From the NCBI GenBank assembly GCA_964550165.1, contig CAZJYC010000070.1:1-13285 (forward strand): a stretch of 13,285 bases of DNA, given 5' to 3'. The stretch's first letter is position 1, and each line of letters begins with the position of its first letter. A program made the translations under genes and the position numbers. This stretch comes from CAZJYC01 sp964550165. GTDB taxonomy: Bacteria; Acidobacteriota; Aminicenantia; Aminicenantales; Aminicenantaceae. Below, in pieces: positions 6,900 to 13,274 of the stretch. The notes under the pieces are model-generated. The model was given only the letters and a program-made list of their open reading frames with translations. It was not told where the DNA came from and made no database searches.

Positions 6900-8213
6900 T
6901 CATCTCCCTCTCAGAATCAAACGAACCGGGGTTCCCCAGAAATCGAACTTTTCTCTCAAAAGATGAATGAAAAATTTCTTATAAGAAGGGGCAAGTAAGC
7001 CTCGAGAATGGGCGAAGAGGATAAAAGTTGGGGGAAGGACTCCCTTCTGTGCCATGTATTTTATCTTGACTCTTTTCTTATTTTTCGAAAGAGGAGGATG
7101 ATTGGCGTTGACCCAGGAGAGAAATCTGTTTAGCTGGGATGTTCCCACTCTTTTGAGGCCGTTGGCATAGACCCTCTCGGCAAAATCGATGATTTTAACG
7201 ACTCCCTTTCCCGATAGGGCAGAAATGAAAAGCAGGGGCGCATAGCTCGCAAATTCCATTTTGGCATAAACCCATTTTCTGATATCATCGGAAGTCTTCT
7301 TCTCGTTCTCGACCAAATCCCACTTGTTCAGGGCAATGACCAGCGGTTTCCCCGATTCATGACACAAATAGGCTATGGCCATATCCTGGCGGGTGGGAAA
7401 TTCCTGCGCATCCATGACCAAGCAGACGGCATCGGCCTCGGTGATATCCTTTTTTGCCATGATGATGCTGGCTTTTTCTCTTTTGTCCCGGGTGCGGCTC
7501 AACTTGCGGATTCCAGCGGTGTCGACAAGGATGAAGGCCTTCTTATCCCTGAAAACCAGGGTGTCGATGCAGTCTCGGGTTGTCCCCGGGATCTCGCTGA
7601 CGATGAGTCTTTCCTCTCCGCATATACGGTTGATTATCGAAGACTTTCCGACATTGATCCGGCCGACGATGGCTATCCTGAGCGGCTTTGCCCCCTTTTT
7701 CCTCGGACCAAATTCAGGAAGAGCCCTAAGAAGGGCTGATTCGAGAATTTCCAGGTTCCTTTTGTGTTCGGCAGATACAGCAAAAAGTTCCTCTGCTCCC
7801 AGCCGATAATAATCTCCAATCCTGGTTTCCTCTGAGGGAGTATCTATTTTGTTGACCGCTACCAATACGGGCTTATTCAATTTTTTCAAAGAAAAATAGA
7901 GCTCCTCCTCGGCCGGAAGGAGCTCTCTCTTGCCGTCCAGAACAAAGAGGATGATATCCGCTTTTTCAGCGGCTTCCCTGGCCTTCTCTCGGACCAAGGA
8001 AGAGAGAAGGTCCTCCTTGACATCAAAAAAGCCGCCCGTATCGATGAGAACAAATTCCTTCCCGTTCAAGGTGCAGATGGAGGAGACTTGATCACGGGTC
8101 ATCCCGGGCAGGGAGTGAACCAGGGACTTCTTCTCCTTCAGAAGACGATTGAACAATGTGGATTTCCCGACATTGGGAAAGCCGACGATAGCCACGTGGA
8201 TCAGTTTTTTCAT
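6900..8213 (-). CDS. der: Ribosome biogenesis GTPase Der (EngA)
   Basis: Der has two consecutive GTPase domains and a C-terminal KH-like domain and acts late in assembly of the 50S subunit. Length is 437 residues, typical of the family. Domain 1: P-loop GFPNVGKS (11-18), DTGG (58-61), NKID (121-124), SAEH (147-150). Domain 2: GRINVGKS (184-191), DTAG (231-234), NKWD (296-299), SALSG (331-335). The KH-like region covers about 350-437. All guanine-binding motifs are intact. The ATG at 8213 has a weak ribosome binding site. The gene lies 36 bases after the GerMN gene and is probably co-transcribed with it. Its stop codon overlaps an ATG (ATGA at 6903-6900), which I judge not to be the start of the next protein. 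Confidence 0.97.
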   Translation of the reverse strand: MKKLIHVAIVGFPNVGKSTLFNRLLKEKKSLVHSLPGMTRDQVSSICTLNGKEFVLIDTGGFFDVKEDLLSSLVREKAREAAEKADIILFVLDGKRELLPAEEELYFSLKKLNKPVLVAVNKIDTPSEETRIGDYYRLGAEELFAVSAEHKRNLEILESALLRALPEFGPRKKGAKPLRIAIVGRINVGKSSIINRICGEERLIVSEIPGTTRDCIDTLVFRDKKAFILVDTAGIRKLSRTRDKREKASIIMAKKDITEADAVCLVMDAQEFPTRQDMAIAYLCHESGKPLVIALNKWDLVENEKKTSDDIRKWVYAKMEFASYAPLLFISALSGKGVVKIIDFAERVYANGLKRVGTSQLNRFLSWVNANHPPLSKNKKRVKIKYMAQKGVLPPTFILFAHSRGLLAPSYKKFFIHLLREKFDFWGTPVRLILRGR

Positions 8214-8249
8214 CAGGATGTCCGCTCTTTGGATTAAAAGACGCAGAGA

Positions 8250-8828
8250 TTAATTGGCGACCAAATCATAAAGCGGCAGAAAGGGCTTGCTCAGGTTGAT
8301 ATGACCTCCCAGAGTTTCCCTTTCTTGTCCTTCAATTAAAATGAAGATCTTTTTGATGGAGTCGAAATTGAAAGTCAGGGAATTGACCACAGAATAAATG
8401 GTTGCAATCTCATCGGAAGAGCCATAAAGATGCTTTTGGATTATGTCGGCTGAAAAATCGACATAGGCTACGCCATCTTTGGTGATATAGAGCTCTCTCA
8501 GTTTTGTCTGTGGCGGAAGGGAGGAGATTAAGCCCTTCTTGGATCCTTTAATCAGCTCCTCGATTATCTGCTTAGCCTCACGGACGACGGATGAATCTGC
8601 AGGAATCTCTCTTTCTTCCCGGTGGAGAAGAGTGTCCTCCTCGGAGAGAAAAAAGAGTATAACTTTTCTTGTGGCTTCAGGTTGAGAGGAGGTCGTCTCC
8701 ACTTCTTGAGAAGGAGTGGCAAGAGAGGGTTTTATCTTTTCCTTGGCGCCGCTTCTAAAAAAAACGATGATCAGGACTACCAGAAAGACAAGAAGCGTCC
8801 CGACTATTGCTATTCTTTTCCCGTTCAT
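8250..8828 (-). CDS. Membrane-anchored GerMN-domain protein
   Basis: A 192-residue protein with one N-terminal membrane helix (about 7-24), a Ser/Thr/Pro/Glu linker (about 30-53) and a GerMN domain from about 55 to 185. The domain is recognisable from ELIKGSKKGLISSLPPQTKL, GVAYVDFS, DEIATIYSVVNSLTFNFDSI and ETLGGHINLSKPF. GerMN takes its name from Bacillus GerM, a sporulation and germination protein, but the domain is also known from non-sporulating bacteria, usually exported and tied to the envelope. Its ATG overlaps the stop of the amidase gene (ATGA, 8828-8825), implying coupled translation and a shared process in peptidoglycan handling. No sporulation genes are in view, so spores should not be inferred. 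Confidence 0.85.
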   Translation of the reverse strand: MNGKRIAIVGTLLVFLVVLIIVFFRSGAKEKIKPSLATPSQEVETTSSQPEATRKVILFFLSEEDTLLHREEREIPADSSVVREAKQIIEELIKGSKKGLISSLPPQTKLRELYITKDGVAYVDFSADIIQKHLYGSSDEIATIYSVVNSLTFNFDSIKKIFILIEGQERETLGGHINLSKPFLPLYDLVAN

Positions 8829-10030
8829 CTTCTTTCTTCACCCTGGGAGTTCAGCTTGATATAACTTTCCAGCCCCTCATAGATGGCCTGAGCGATTTTA
8901 TTCTGAAAATCTTCCCTTTTTAACATCCTTTCTTCCTCGGGATTGGAGATAAAAGCTACTTCAATCAACACCGCAGGGCAAGCCACTCCGGTCAAAACTT
9001 TGAAGGGGAGTTGTTTGATTCCTCTATTTACTGTTCCAAGGAGCATATTGAGCTCATTCTGGATGCTTTCGGCAAGCAGGCTGCTCTGTTTAAGGTAGGC
9101 TGCCTGGGCCATATCCCACAGAATCATCTTTATTTCATCCTCATTCTCTCCGACAATCCCCTTCTCAAATTCAGTGGGATTATTCTCGAGATAAGCTAAC
9201 CTCCTCGCTTCCTCGTCTGTGGCCTCTGTGCCCAGGAAAAATGTCTCTGACCCGCGGGCCTCCTTCCGGTAAGAGCTGTTGGCGTGAATGCTGAGAAACA
9301 AATCAGCCTTGTTGTTATTGGCCTTGGCCGCTCTATTCTCAAGGGAAACATCGACATCCTCTTCCCGAGTGAGGACCACGCGCAGAGCAAGCTTCCGCTC
9401 GATAATAGACTTCAGCTTGAGGCTGATGGCTAAGGCGATGTTTTTTTCCAATGTTCCAAGCCTCCCCTTTGCTCCCGGTTCCAAACCGCCGTGGCCTGGA
9501 TCGATGACGACGGTTTTTATTTCCCGGTACAAGGACGTTCTGCCTTTTGAGCCGCTTGAAGCTGCCCTGGCTGCTGCACTCCCTGCTTCTTCATTATTTC
9601 CGTCAAAACGGGGCTTGTCCTTTTTTTCCTCTTTGTCTTTTGGCCTGAAGTTAATCACCAGCATGGATGGGCTCTTGGTTGTGAAATAACTGCAGGTCAG
9701 GTTCTTGTCCCAGGTCTCAATGGTTAAGATGCAGTTATCCACTCCCATTGTCCAGCCAAAGGACTTGATGAGGCGGCTCTGGAAAGGCTCTTTCTGGATC
9801 AGGAAAGGAACATCCGTCCTGATCTTGACGATCAAGTAGAAATTGTCTTTCTCAATGTCACAAATCAGAGGAAAGGGAGATTCGATGATAGCCCGGCTGA
9901 TGTCAGGGTAATCTTTAACGGATAGCTTTAAATAGGGCTGATTTTGAGAAAGAGACAGTGATGAAAAGAGGAGAGTTACTCCAACCAGAAATACAATTTT
10001 AACTTTCTGTCCGTTCAACTTTCTATTCAA
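8825..10030 (-). CDS. N-acetylmuramoyl-L-alanine amidase (AmiC-like, Amidase_3)
   Basis: A secreted zinc amidase that cleaves the bond between N-acetylmuramic acid and L-alanine in peptidoglycan. Residues 1-29 form a signal peptide (KIVFLVGVTLLFSSLSLS). About 33-128 look like an AMIN-type targeting domain, followed by a charged, Ala/Ser-rich linker (about 130-168). The catalytic domain (about 170-395) carries the zinc ligands H180 (VVIDPGHGG), E195 (TLEKNIAL) and H249 (LSIHANSS) and the catalytic E357 (VLIEVAFISNPEEE). The presumed start is a TTG at 10030 with a poor Shine-Dalgarno (AGAAG, 5 bases upstream); a TTG at 10018 is possible. No promoter was found in the 24 bases separating it from ssrA. 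The GerMN gene follows with a 4-base overlap. Function is firm; the exact start is not. Confidence 0.92.
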   Translation of the reverse strand: MNRKLNGQKVKIVFLVGVTLLFSSLSLSQNQPYLKLSVKDYPDISRAIIESPFPLICDIEKDNFYLIVKIRTDVPFLIQKEPFQSRLIKSFGWTMGVDNCILTIETWDKNLTCSYFTTKSPSMLVINFRPKDKEEKKDKPRFDGNNEEAGSAAARAASSGSKGRTSLYREIKTVVIDPGHGGLEPGAKGRLGTLEKNIALAISLKLKSIIERKLALRVVLTREEDVDVSLENRAAKANNNKADLFLSIHANSSYRKEARGSETFFLGTEATDEEARRLAYLENNPTEFEKGIVGENEDEIKMILWDMAQAAYLKQSSLLAESIQNELNMLLGTVNRGIKQLPFKVLTGVACPAVLIEVAFISNPEEERMLKREDFQNKIAQAIYEGLESYIKLNSQGEERR

Positions 10031-10054
10031 GCGTGCTTCTATGGCGATTGAATT

Positions 10055-10401
10055 TGGAGGCGGCGGGAATCGAACCCGCGTCCGAAGACATTCAACACGA
10101 GGCTTCTACATGCATATCCTCTTCCGCAATCTCGTTCTGCAGTGTCCGAAGAGGAGGAACACTACTGAACTAGCCCTGACGGAACTTCGCTCGCCAGGCT
10201 CAGGACGAACCTGACTCGCTATCCTGCTGGTCGACGTTTCTCAAGCACCGCAGGAGAGCGCTTGAGAACCGGCATGCCTATTCTTTAGGCAGCAACAGGC
10301 AGAGTTTCTGCACTTACTTGTGTTCCACCTTTTTACGAGGTGGGTGGGATCTCGACATGCTACCTCTGTCTCACTGTCTCCGTCGAATCCTGTTCGCCCC
10401 C
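10055..10401 (-). ncRNA. ssrA: tmRNA (transfer-messenger RNA)
   Basis: A one-piece tmRNA of 347 bases that rescues stalled ribosomes. The 5' end GGGGGCG (10401-10395) pairs with CGCCTCC (10062-10056) to form the 7-bp acceptor stem with one G-U pair. The conserved 5' block GGGGGCGAACAGGATTCGAC and the T-arm GCGGG-TTCGATT-CCCGC are present. A pseudoknot-1 stem, CCACCT/AGGTGG (arms 10325-10330 and 10338-10343), precedes the tag frame. A hairpin GCCTA-AAGAA-TAGGC (10290-10276) holds the tag stop codon, as in most tmRNAs. The discriminator base A is at 10055, and CCA is not encoded and must be added. SmpB is the expected partner; its gene is not in this window. Confidence 0.97.
10285..10311 (-). 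other. tmRNA tag-peptide reading frame (AETLPVAA)
   Basis: Nine codons, GCA GAA ACT CTG CCT and then GTT GCT GCC TAA, encode the proteolysis tag AETLPVAA. The frame is fixed by its hydrophobic Ala-Ala end and by the TAA inside the hairpin at 10290-10276. The resume codon GCA follows GTAAGT, in the position expected after pseudoknot 1. Eight encoded residues is at the short end for known tags (E. coli encodes ten). Confidence 0.8.
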
Positions 10402-10416
10402 ATAACTCAAGTTTAA

Positions 10417-10445
10417 ATTATATGTGCCTAAAAAATCTTTGTCAA
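10417..10445 (-). promoter_or_regulatory. Perfect consensus sigma70 promoter of ssrA
   Basis: On the minus strand TTGACA (10445-10440) and TATAAT (10422-10417) are both exact consensus hexamers with the ideal 17-base spacer. The expected start near 10410 leaves about nine leader bases to be trimmed by RNase P before the mature 5' end at 10401. Such strength fits an abundant stable RNA. Confidence 0.85.
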
Positions 10446-10463
10446 CCCGGCCAAGAAAAGTTG

Positions 10464-10515
10464 TTTTGGGGAATGGCGCAATCCACTATCATGGATTTAC
10501 AACTGATTCCCAAAA
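10464..10515. repeat. Intergenic nested inverted repeat
   Basis: TTTTGGGGAAT (10464-10474) and ATTCCCAAAA (10506-10515) are inverted copies apart from one extra G. Inside them AATCC (10480-10484) pairs with GGATT (10493-10497). The structure lies between the ssrA promoter and the end of the amidohydrolase gene. Neither strand gives a U-tract right after the stem, so I do not call it a terminator. Confidence 0.45.
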
Positions 10516-10523
10516 AAAGTTCC

Positions 10524-10545
10524 AAAAAAGGGGGCAGGCTCCTTT
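10524..10545 (-). terminator. Possible intrinsic terminator of the amidohydrolase gene
   Basis: On the minus strand AAAGGAG and CCCCCTTT can form a short imperfect stem around CCTG, running into six T residues. It is 55-75 bases after the amidohydrolase stop, in the right orientation. The stem is weak (three G-C pairs with a mismatch), and the sequence could instead be a fragment of a dispersed intergenic repeat. Confidence 0.35.
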
Positions 10546-10600
10546 ATTCATAAGAAAATTAAAAACCGGAAGCTGCAGCAAAAGACCTGATAGAGCTATC

Positions 10601-12325
10601 TCACTTCTGATAGAGCACTTTGCCGCCGACAATGGTGTAGAGGACTTCGGCGCCCAGGATCTCATCATCGGGCACAGTCATAATATCTTTGGAAAGAACG
10701 GTGATATCAGCCAGCTTCCCCGGAACGAGCGAGCCCAGAATGTCCTCTTCAAAAGCAGCATAGGCGCAGTTGATGGTGTAGGAGCGCAGCGCTTCTTCTC
10801 TGCTCATCCGCTCGGCCGGAAAGAAAAATGTTCCGTCCTTCATCTTCCGCGTCACCGTCGCATAAAAGCAGGCGATAGGATCCACATCCTCGACCGGCGC
10901 GTCGGTTCCGTTGCAGATGACCGCTCCTGAGTTCATGAGCTTCTGCCAGACGTAGGCGCCTTCCTCAGCCCTTTTCTCGCCCAGCCGCTTGATGACCCAC
11001 GGACCGTCAGAAGTGCAGTGAATCCCCTGCATCGAGGCAATCACACTTAACCGGCCGAAACGCGGAATGTCCGCAGGATGAAGATGCTGGGCATGTTCAA
11101 CGCGCCAGCGCAGGCCTTTCTTGTCCGGATAGGCATTGAACACTTCCTCAAAGATGTTCAGAACCTCCCTGTTGGCGCGGTCTCCGATGGCATGGACACA
11201 GAGCTGGAAGCCGTTCTCGATGGCTATCCGCGCGGTTTCCTTGATATCCTCGATGGGGGATGTGTTCAGGCCGCTGCTTGTGGGAAGGTCAGCGTACGGC
11301 TCGAGCAGCCAGGCTCCGTGTGCGCCCAAAGCGCCGTCGATCAGGCGCTTGATGGCCCGCACCGTTAAGTGATTGTTTCCCAGCCTGATGATTCTGTAAT
11401 CGGAAAGATGCTTCTTCAGGCTCTCGTTGTCTTCCCTGATCATGACCCAGAGCCGGATTCCGAGCCTGCCTTCTTCGGCGAATTCCTTGAAAAGGTCGAT
11501 GGTCTCGAACGAAGAGCCGGCATCGTAAAAGCCTGTCAACCCCTTGGACAGACATTCCTGAGCAGCAAGCTCAATCACCCGCCTCTCGTCGGCTTTGACC
11601 TGCTCGGGAGTTCGGCTGACGAGATAGCTGCTCAGCGCCCGGCGCAGAAGACCCTGAGCGGTTTCACGGAAAACTCCGATCGGATTTCCGGCTGAGTCCC
11701 TGACGATTTCTCCGCCTCTGGGATCTTTAGTATTTTTCGTTATTCCCGCCAGCTCCATCGCCTTGGCGTTGGCGATGCAGGAATGCCCGCTGGCATGGGT
11801 CAGCAAAACCGGGTTTTGAGCCGAGACCTTGCTCAGGGCATGATGGAAGGGAAGGCCATCGACGTTTGGCTCAGGAGTCTTGTCCCATTTTTCCTGATGC
11901 CAGCCTCTGCCGATAATCCATTCGCCAGGCTTGGCTTTCTGCGCAGCTTCTTTGACCATAGCCACAATCTCATCCCAGTTCTTGACCTTGACCAGATCCA
12001 GGGACAGCTTGGCCTGGCCGATACTCGTGAAATGGCCGTGGGCATCGATAAAGCCGGGAATGGCCAGCTTTCCCTCAAGGTCTATCGCTTGGGTCTCAGG
12101 GCCGATGTAAGGCTTGATTTCTCTGTTTGTTCCCACGGCGGCGATTCGATCCCCCCAAACCGCAAGCGCCTGGGCCTCGGGCTTGGCGGGGTCAACCGTG
12201 ACGATTTTGCCGTTCATCAAGACAAGGTCTGCAGGCTCTGGCTTCCGGGCGCAGGAAAAGAAAAGCCCGATGATTGCCAGGCCTATGATGAGAGAAAAAA
12301 ACCTGGAAATTTGTCTTTTTGTCAT
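10601..12325 (-). CDS. YtcJ-like amidohydrolase (Amidohydro_3), predicted lipoprotein
   Basis: A metal-dependent hydrolase of 574 residues in the YtcJ/NfdA-like branch of the amidohydrolase superfamily. Members cleave amide, N-formyl or related bonds, and no substrate can be assigned here. Visible metal and active-site motifs: H96 and H98 (FIDAHGHF), a conserved lysine near 326 (AIKRLIDGALGAHGA), H378 (VHAIGDRAN), H411 (VEHAQHL) and D475 (NGTDAPVEDVDP). The small beta-sandwich segments lie at the two ends (DLVLMNGKIVTVDP and LADITVLSKDIMTV). A basic, hydrophobic N-terminus ends in LFFSC, so C25 is probably lipidated and the enzyme exported. I chose the third codon of the longest frame (ATG at 12325) because GGAGGA lies 7 bases before it; the ATG at 12331 would have 1 base. 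It looks richer in G+C than the translation genes. Confidence 0.9.
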   Translation of the reverse strand: MTKRQISRFFSLIIGLAIIGLFFSCARKPEPADLVLMNGKIVTVDPAKPEAQALAVWGDRIAAVGTNREIKPYIGPETQAIDLEGKLAIPGFIDAHGHFTSIGQAKLSLDLVKVKNWDEIVAMVKEAAQKAKPGEWIIGRGWHQEKWDKTPEPNVDGLPFHHALSKVSAQNPVLLTHASGHSCIANAKAMELAGITKNTKDPRGGEIVRDSAGNPIGVFRETAQGLLRRALSSYLVSRTPEQVKADERRVIELAAQECLSKGLTGFYDAGSSFETIDLFKEFAEEGRLGIRLWVMIREDNESLKKHLSDYRIIRLGNNHLTVRAIKRLIDGALGAHGAWLLEPYADLPTSSGLNTSPIEDIKETARIAIENGFQLCVHAIGDRANREVLNIFEEVFNAYPDKKGLRWRVEHAQHLHPADIPRFGRLSVIASMQGIHCTSDGPWVIKRLGEKRAEEGAYVWQKLMNSGAVICNGTDAPVEDVDPIACFYATVTRKMKDGTFFFPAERMSREEALRSYTINCAYAAFEEDILGSLVPGKLADITVLSKDIMTVPDDEILGAEVLYTIVGGKVLYQK

Positions 12326-12367
12326 GATCATTCCTCCTGAGGAAAATTCCCGAAATCACTATTTTTT

Positions 12368-12395
12368 AATATATAAAATAATCTTAGGGAATCAA
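12368..12395 (-). promoter_or_regulatory. Candidate promoter for the amidohydrolase gene
   Basis: On the minus strand TTGATT (12395-12390) precedes TATATT (12373-12368) by 16 bases, in a very A+T-rich stretch about 40 bases before the start codon. An overlapping alternative pairs TTGAAA (12409-12404) with TAAGAT (12386-12381) at 17 bases. Either is plausible; I cannot choose between them. Confidence 0.45.
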
Positions 12396-12494
12396 ACCTA
12401 TTTTTTCAACAAAAATGAGATATATTACATCCTCATTTCTCCCGCGGATATTTGTTTCTGTATTCGCGATCAAAATTGTGGTATCTTGTGGGCG

Positions 12495-12854
12495 ATGACA
12501 ACACGGCCCATCGATAAAGATCAGATGTTGCGGTTCGCGATCACGGCGGCTTTTTTCCTCCTCTCCATCTGGCTCCTCTCGCCCTTTATCAAAATCGGGC
12601 CCGAAGATTACGCCCACGCGCAGCAAAACGTCTGCCGCCTGGCCCTCGGAATTCTAATCCTCCTCGGCATTCTGGGAAAGCTTGCCTTCGACGCCTTCTT
12701 CCCCCAGGGGATCGCCCAGAAAGTCTCCACCCTGAAAACCGTGAGCCTCCTTTTTTACGTCATCTTCCTCCTTGGGTTCATCCTCTTCATCATCGTCCAG
12801 GCATCTATTCTTTACCTCAAGAGCAGCAGCGAGTCGAACGGATTTCCCTATTAA
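12495..12854 (+). CDS. Small membrane protein of unknown family
   Basis: I do not recognise this 119-residue protein. It has three strongly hydrophobic segments: about 13-33 (FAITAAFFLLSIWLLSPFIK), 47-67 (LALGILILLGILGKLAFDAF) and 81-107 (VSLLFYVIFLLGFILFIIVQ and following). Polar loops lie between them, with a short Ser-rich tail (YLKSSSESNGFPY). The reading frame is real in my view: third codon positions are mostly C or G throughout, and the shadow frames lack this. The start is the ATG at 12495, preceded by a weak GTGGGCG; ATG 12525 is an alternative. The open frame extends further upstream to 12114, but that part is antisense to the amidohydrolase gene. It is transcribed away from that gene, and nothing downstream suggests an operon. 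Confidence 0.72.
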   Translation: MTTRPIDKDQMLRFAITAAFFLLSIWLLSPFIKIGPEDYAHAQQNVCRLALGILILLGILGKLAFDAFFPQGIAQKVSTLKTVSLLFYVIFLLGFILFIIVQASILYLKSSSESNGFPY

Positions 12855-13151
12855 CGCCTGGGCTTGAAAATCCTCATTCCATACTCCGGCCATTAAGAAA
12901 AAAAATCGGGCTATCAGAGATTGAGGCTCAGATGCGGGGAAATTTAAAAAACCGCGTTCAAACTGAACCAAATCAGGAGCTCATACCTGGAAATTGTTAT
13001 CCGGATGGTGAAAGCTCAATCAAGGGGACATATCGCTTATTTCTGAACTGAATAATGTGTGGGCGAAATTGGCTCGTTCAATTCTGCCAAACTGCTTGAA
13101 GGCAGGACAAGCTAAGATCAAGGAATTATTAACGAAAACGGGGGAAGAATC
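12855..13151. other. Intergenic stretch without a convincing gene
   Basis: About 300 bases between the small membrane protein and tRNA-Asp. I see scattered short A-runs, a small inverted repeat (CTGCC/GGCAG around 13087-13108) and no open frame with codon bias. A plus-strand frame (13057-13173) runs into the tRNA gene and is probably chance. No terminator for the tRNA transcript is evident. Confidence 0.5.
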
Positions 13152-13229
13152 TGGCGGGGCCGACGAGACTTGAACTCGCGACCTCCGGCGTGACAGGCCG
13201 GCGTTCTAACCAAACTGAACTACGACCCC
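13152..13229 (-). tRNA. tRNA-Asp (anticodon GTC)
   Basis: A complete cloverleaf of 78 bases including an encoded CCA (13154-13152). The acceptor GGGGTCG (13229-13223) pairs with CGGCCCC (13162-13156), with one G-U pair. The D-arm is GTTC/GAAC. The anticodon stem CCGGC/GCCGG encloses the loop CTGTCAC with anticodon GTC. The T-arm is GCGAG-TTCAAGT-CTCGT. The discriminator is G73, an aspartate identity base. Confidence 0.97.
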
Positions 13230-13245
13230 GCCGCAGGGCATTAAA

Positions 13246-13274
13246 ATTATAAACAGAACATACCGGAGTTGCAA
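13246..13274 (-). promoter_or_regulatory. sigma70-type promoter for tRNA-Asp
   Basis: On the minus strand TTGCAA (13274-13269) and a perfect TATAAT (13251-13246) are separated by 17 bases. The expected start near 13239 gives about ten leader bases before the mature tRNA 5' end, suggesting that the tRNA is the first gene of its transcript. Confidence 0.7.

Noticed and set aside
8250..8828. GerMN domain taken as evidence that the organism forms spores.
   Set aside because: The domain occurs outside spore formers, and no other sporulation gene is in the window.
10587..10616. Direct repeat CTGATAGAGC (10587-10596 and 10607-10616) across the amidohydrolase stop codon.
   Set aside because: Only ten bases match and the flanks do not, so there is no support for an attachment site, target duplication or slippage product.
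11783..12340. Plus-strand frames opposite the amidohydrolase, including the upstream extension of the small membrane protein frame to 12114.
   Set aside because: These are shadow frames of a gene with clear catalytic motifs. The membrane protein's codon bias and hydrophobic pattern begin only after 12495.
13057..13173. A plus-strand frame from GTG encoding a plausible helical peptide (LARSILPNCLKAGQAKIKEL within it).
   Set aside because: It has no ribosome binding site and no codon bias, and it reads 22 bases into the antisense of tRNA-Asp. It could be a relic but is more likely chance.
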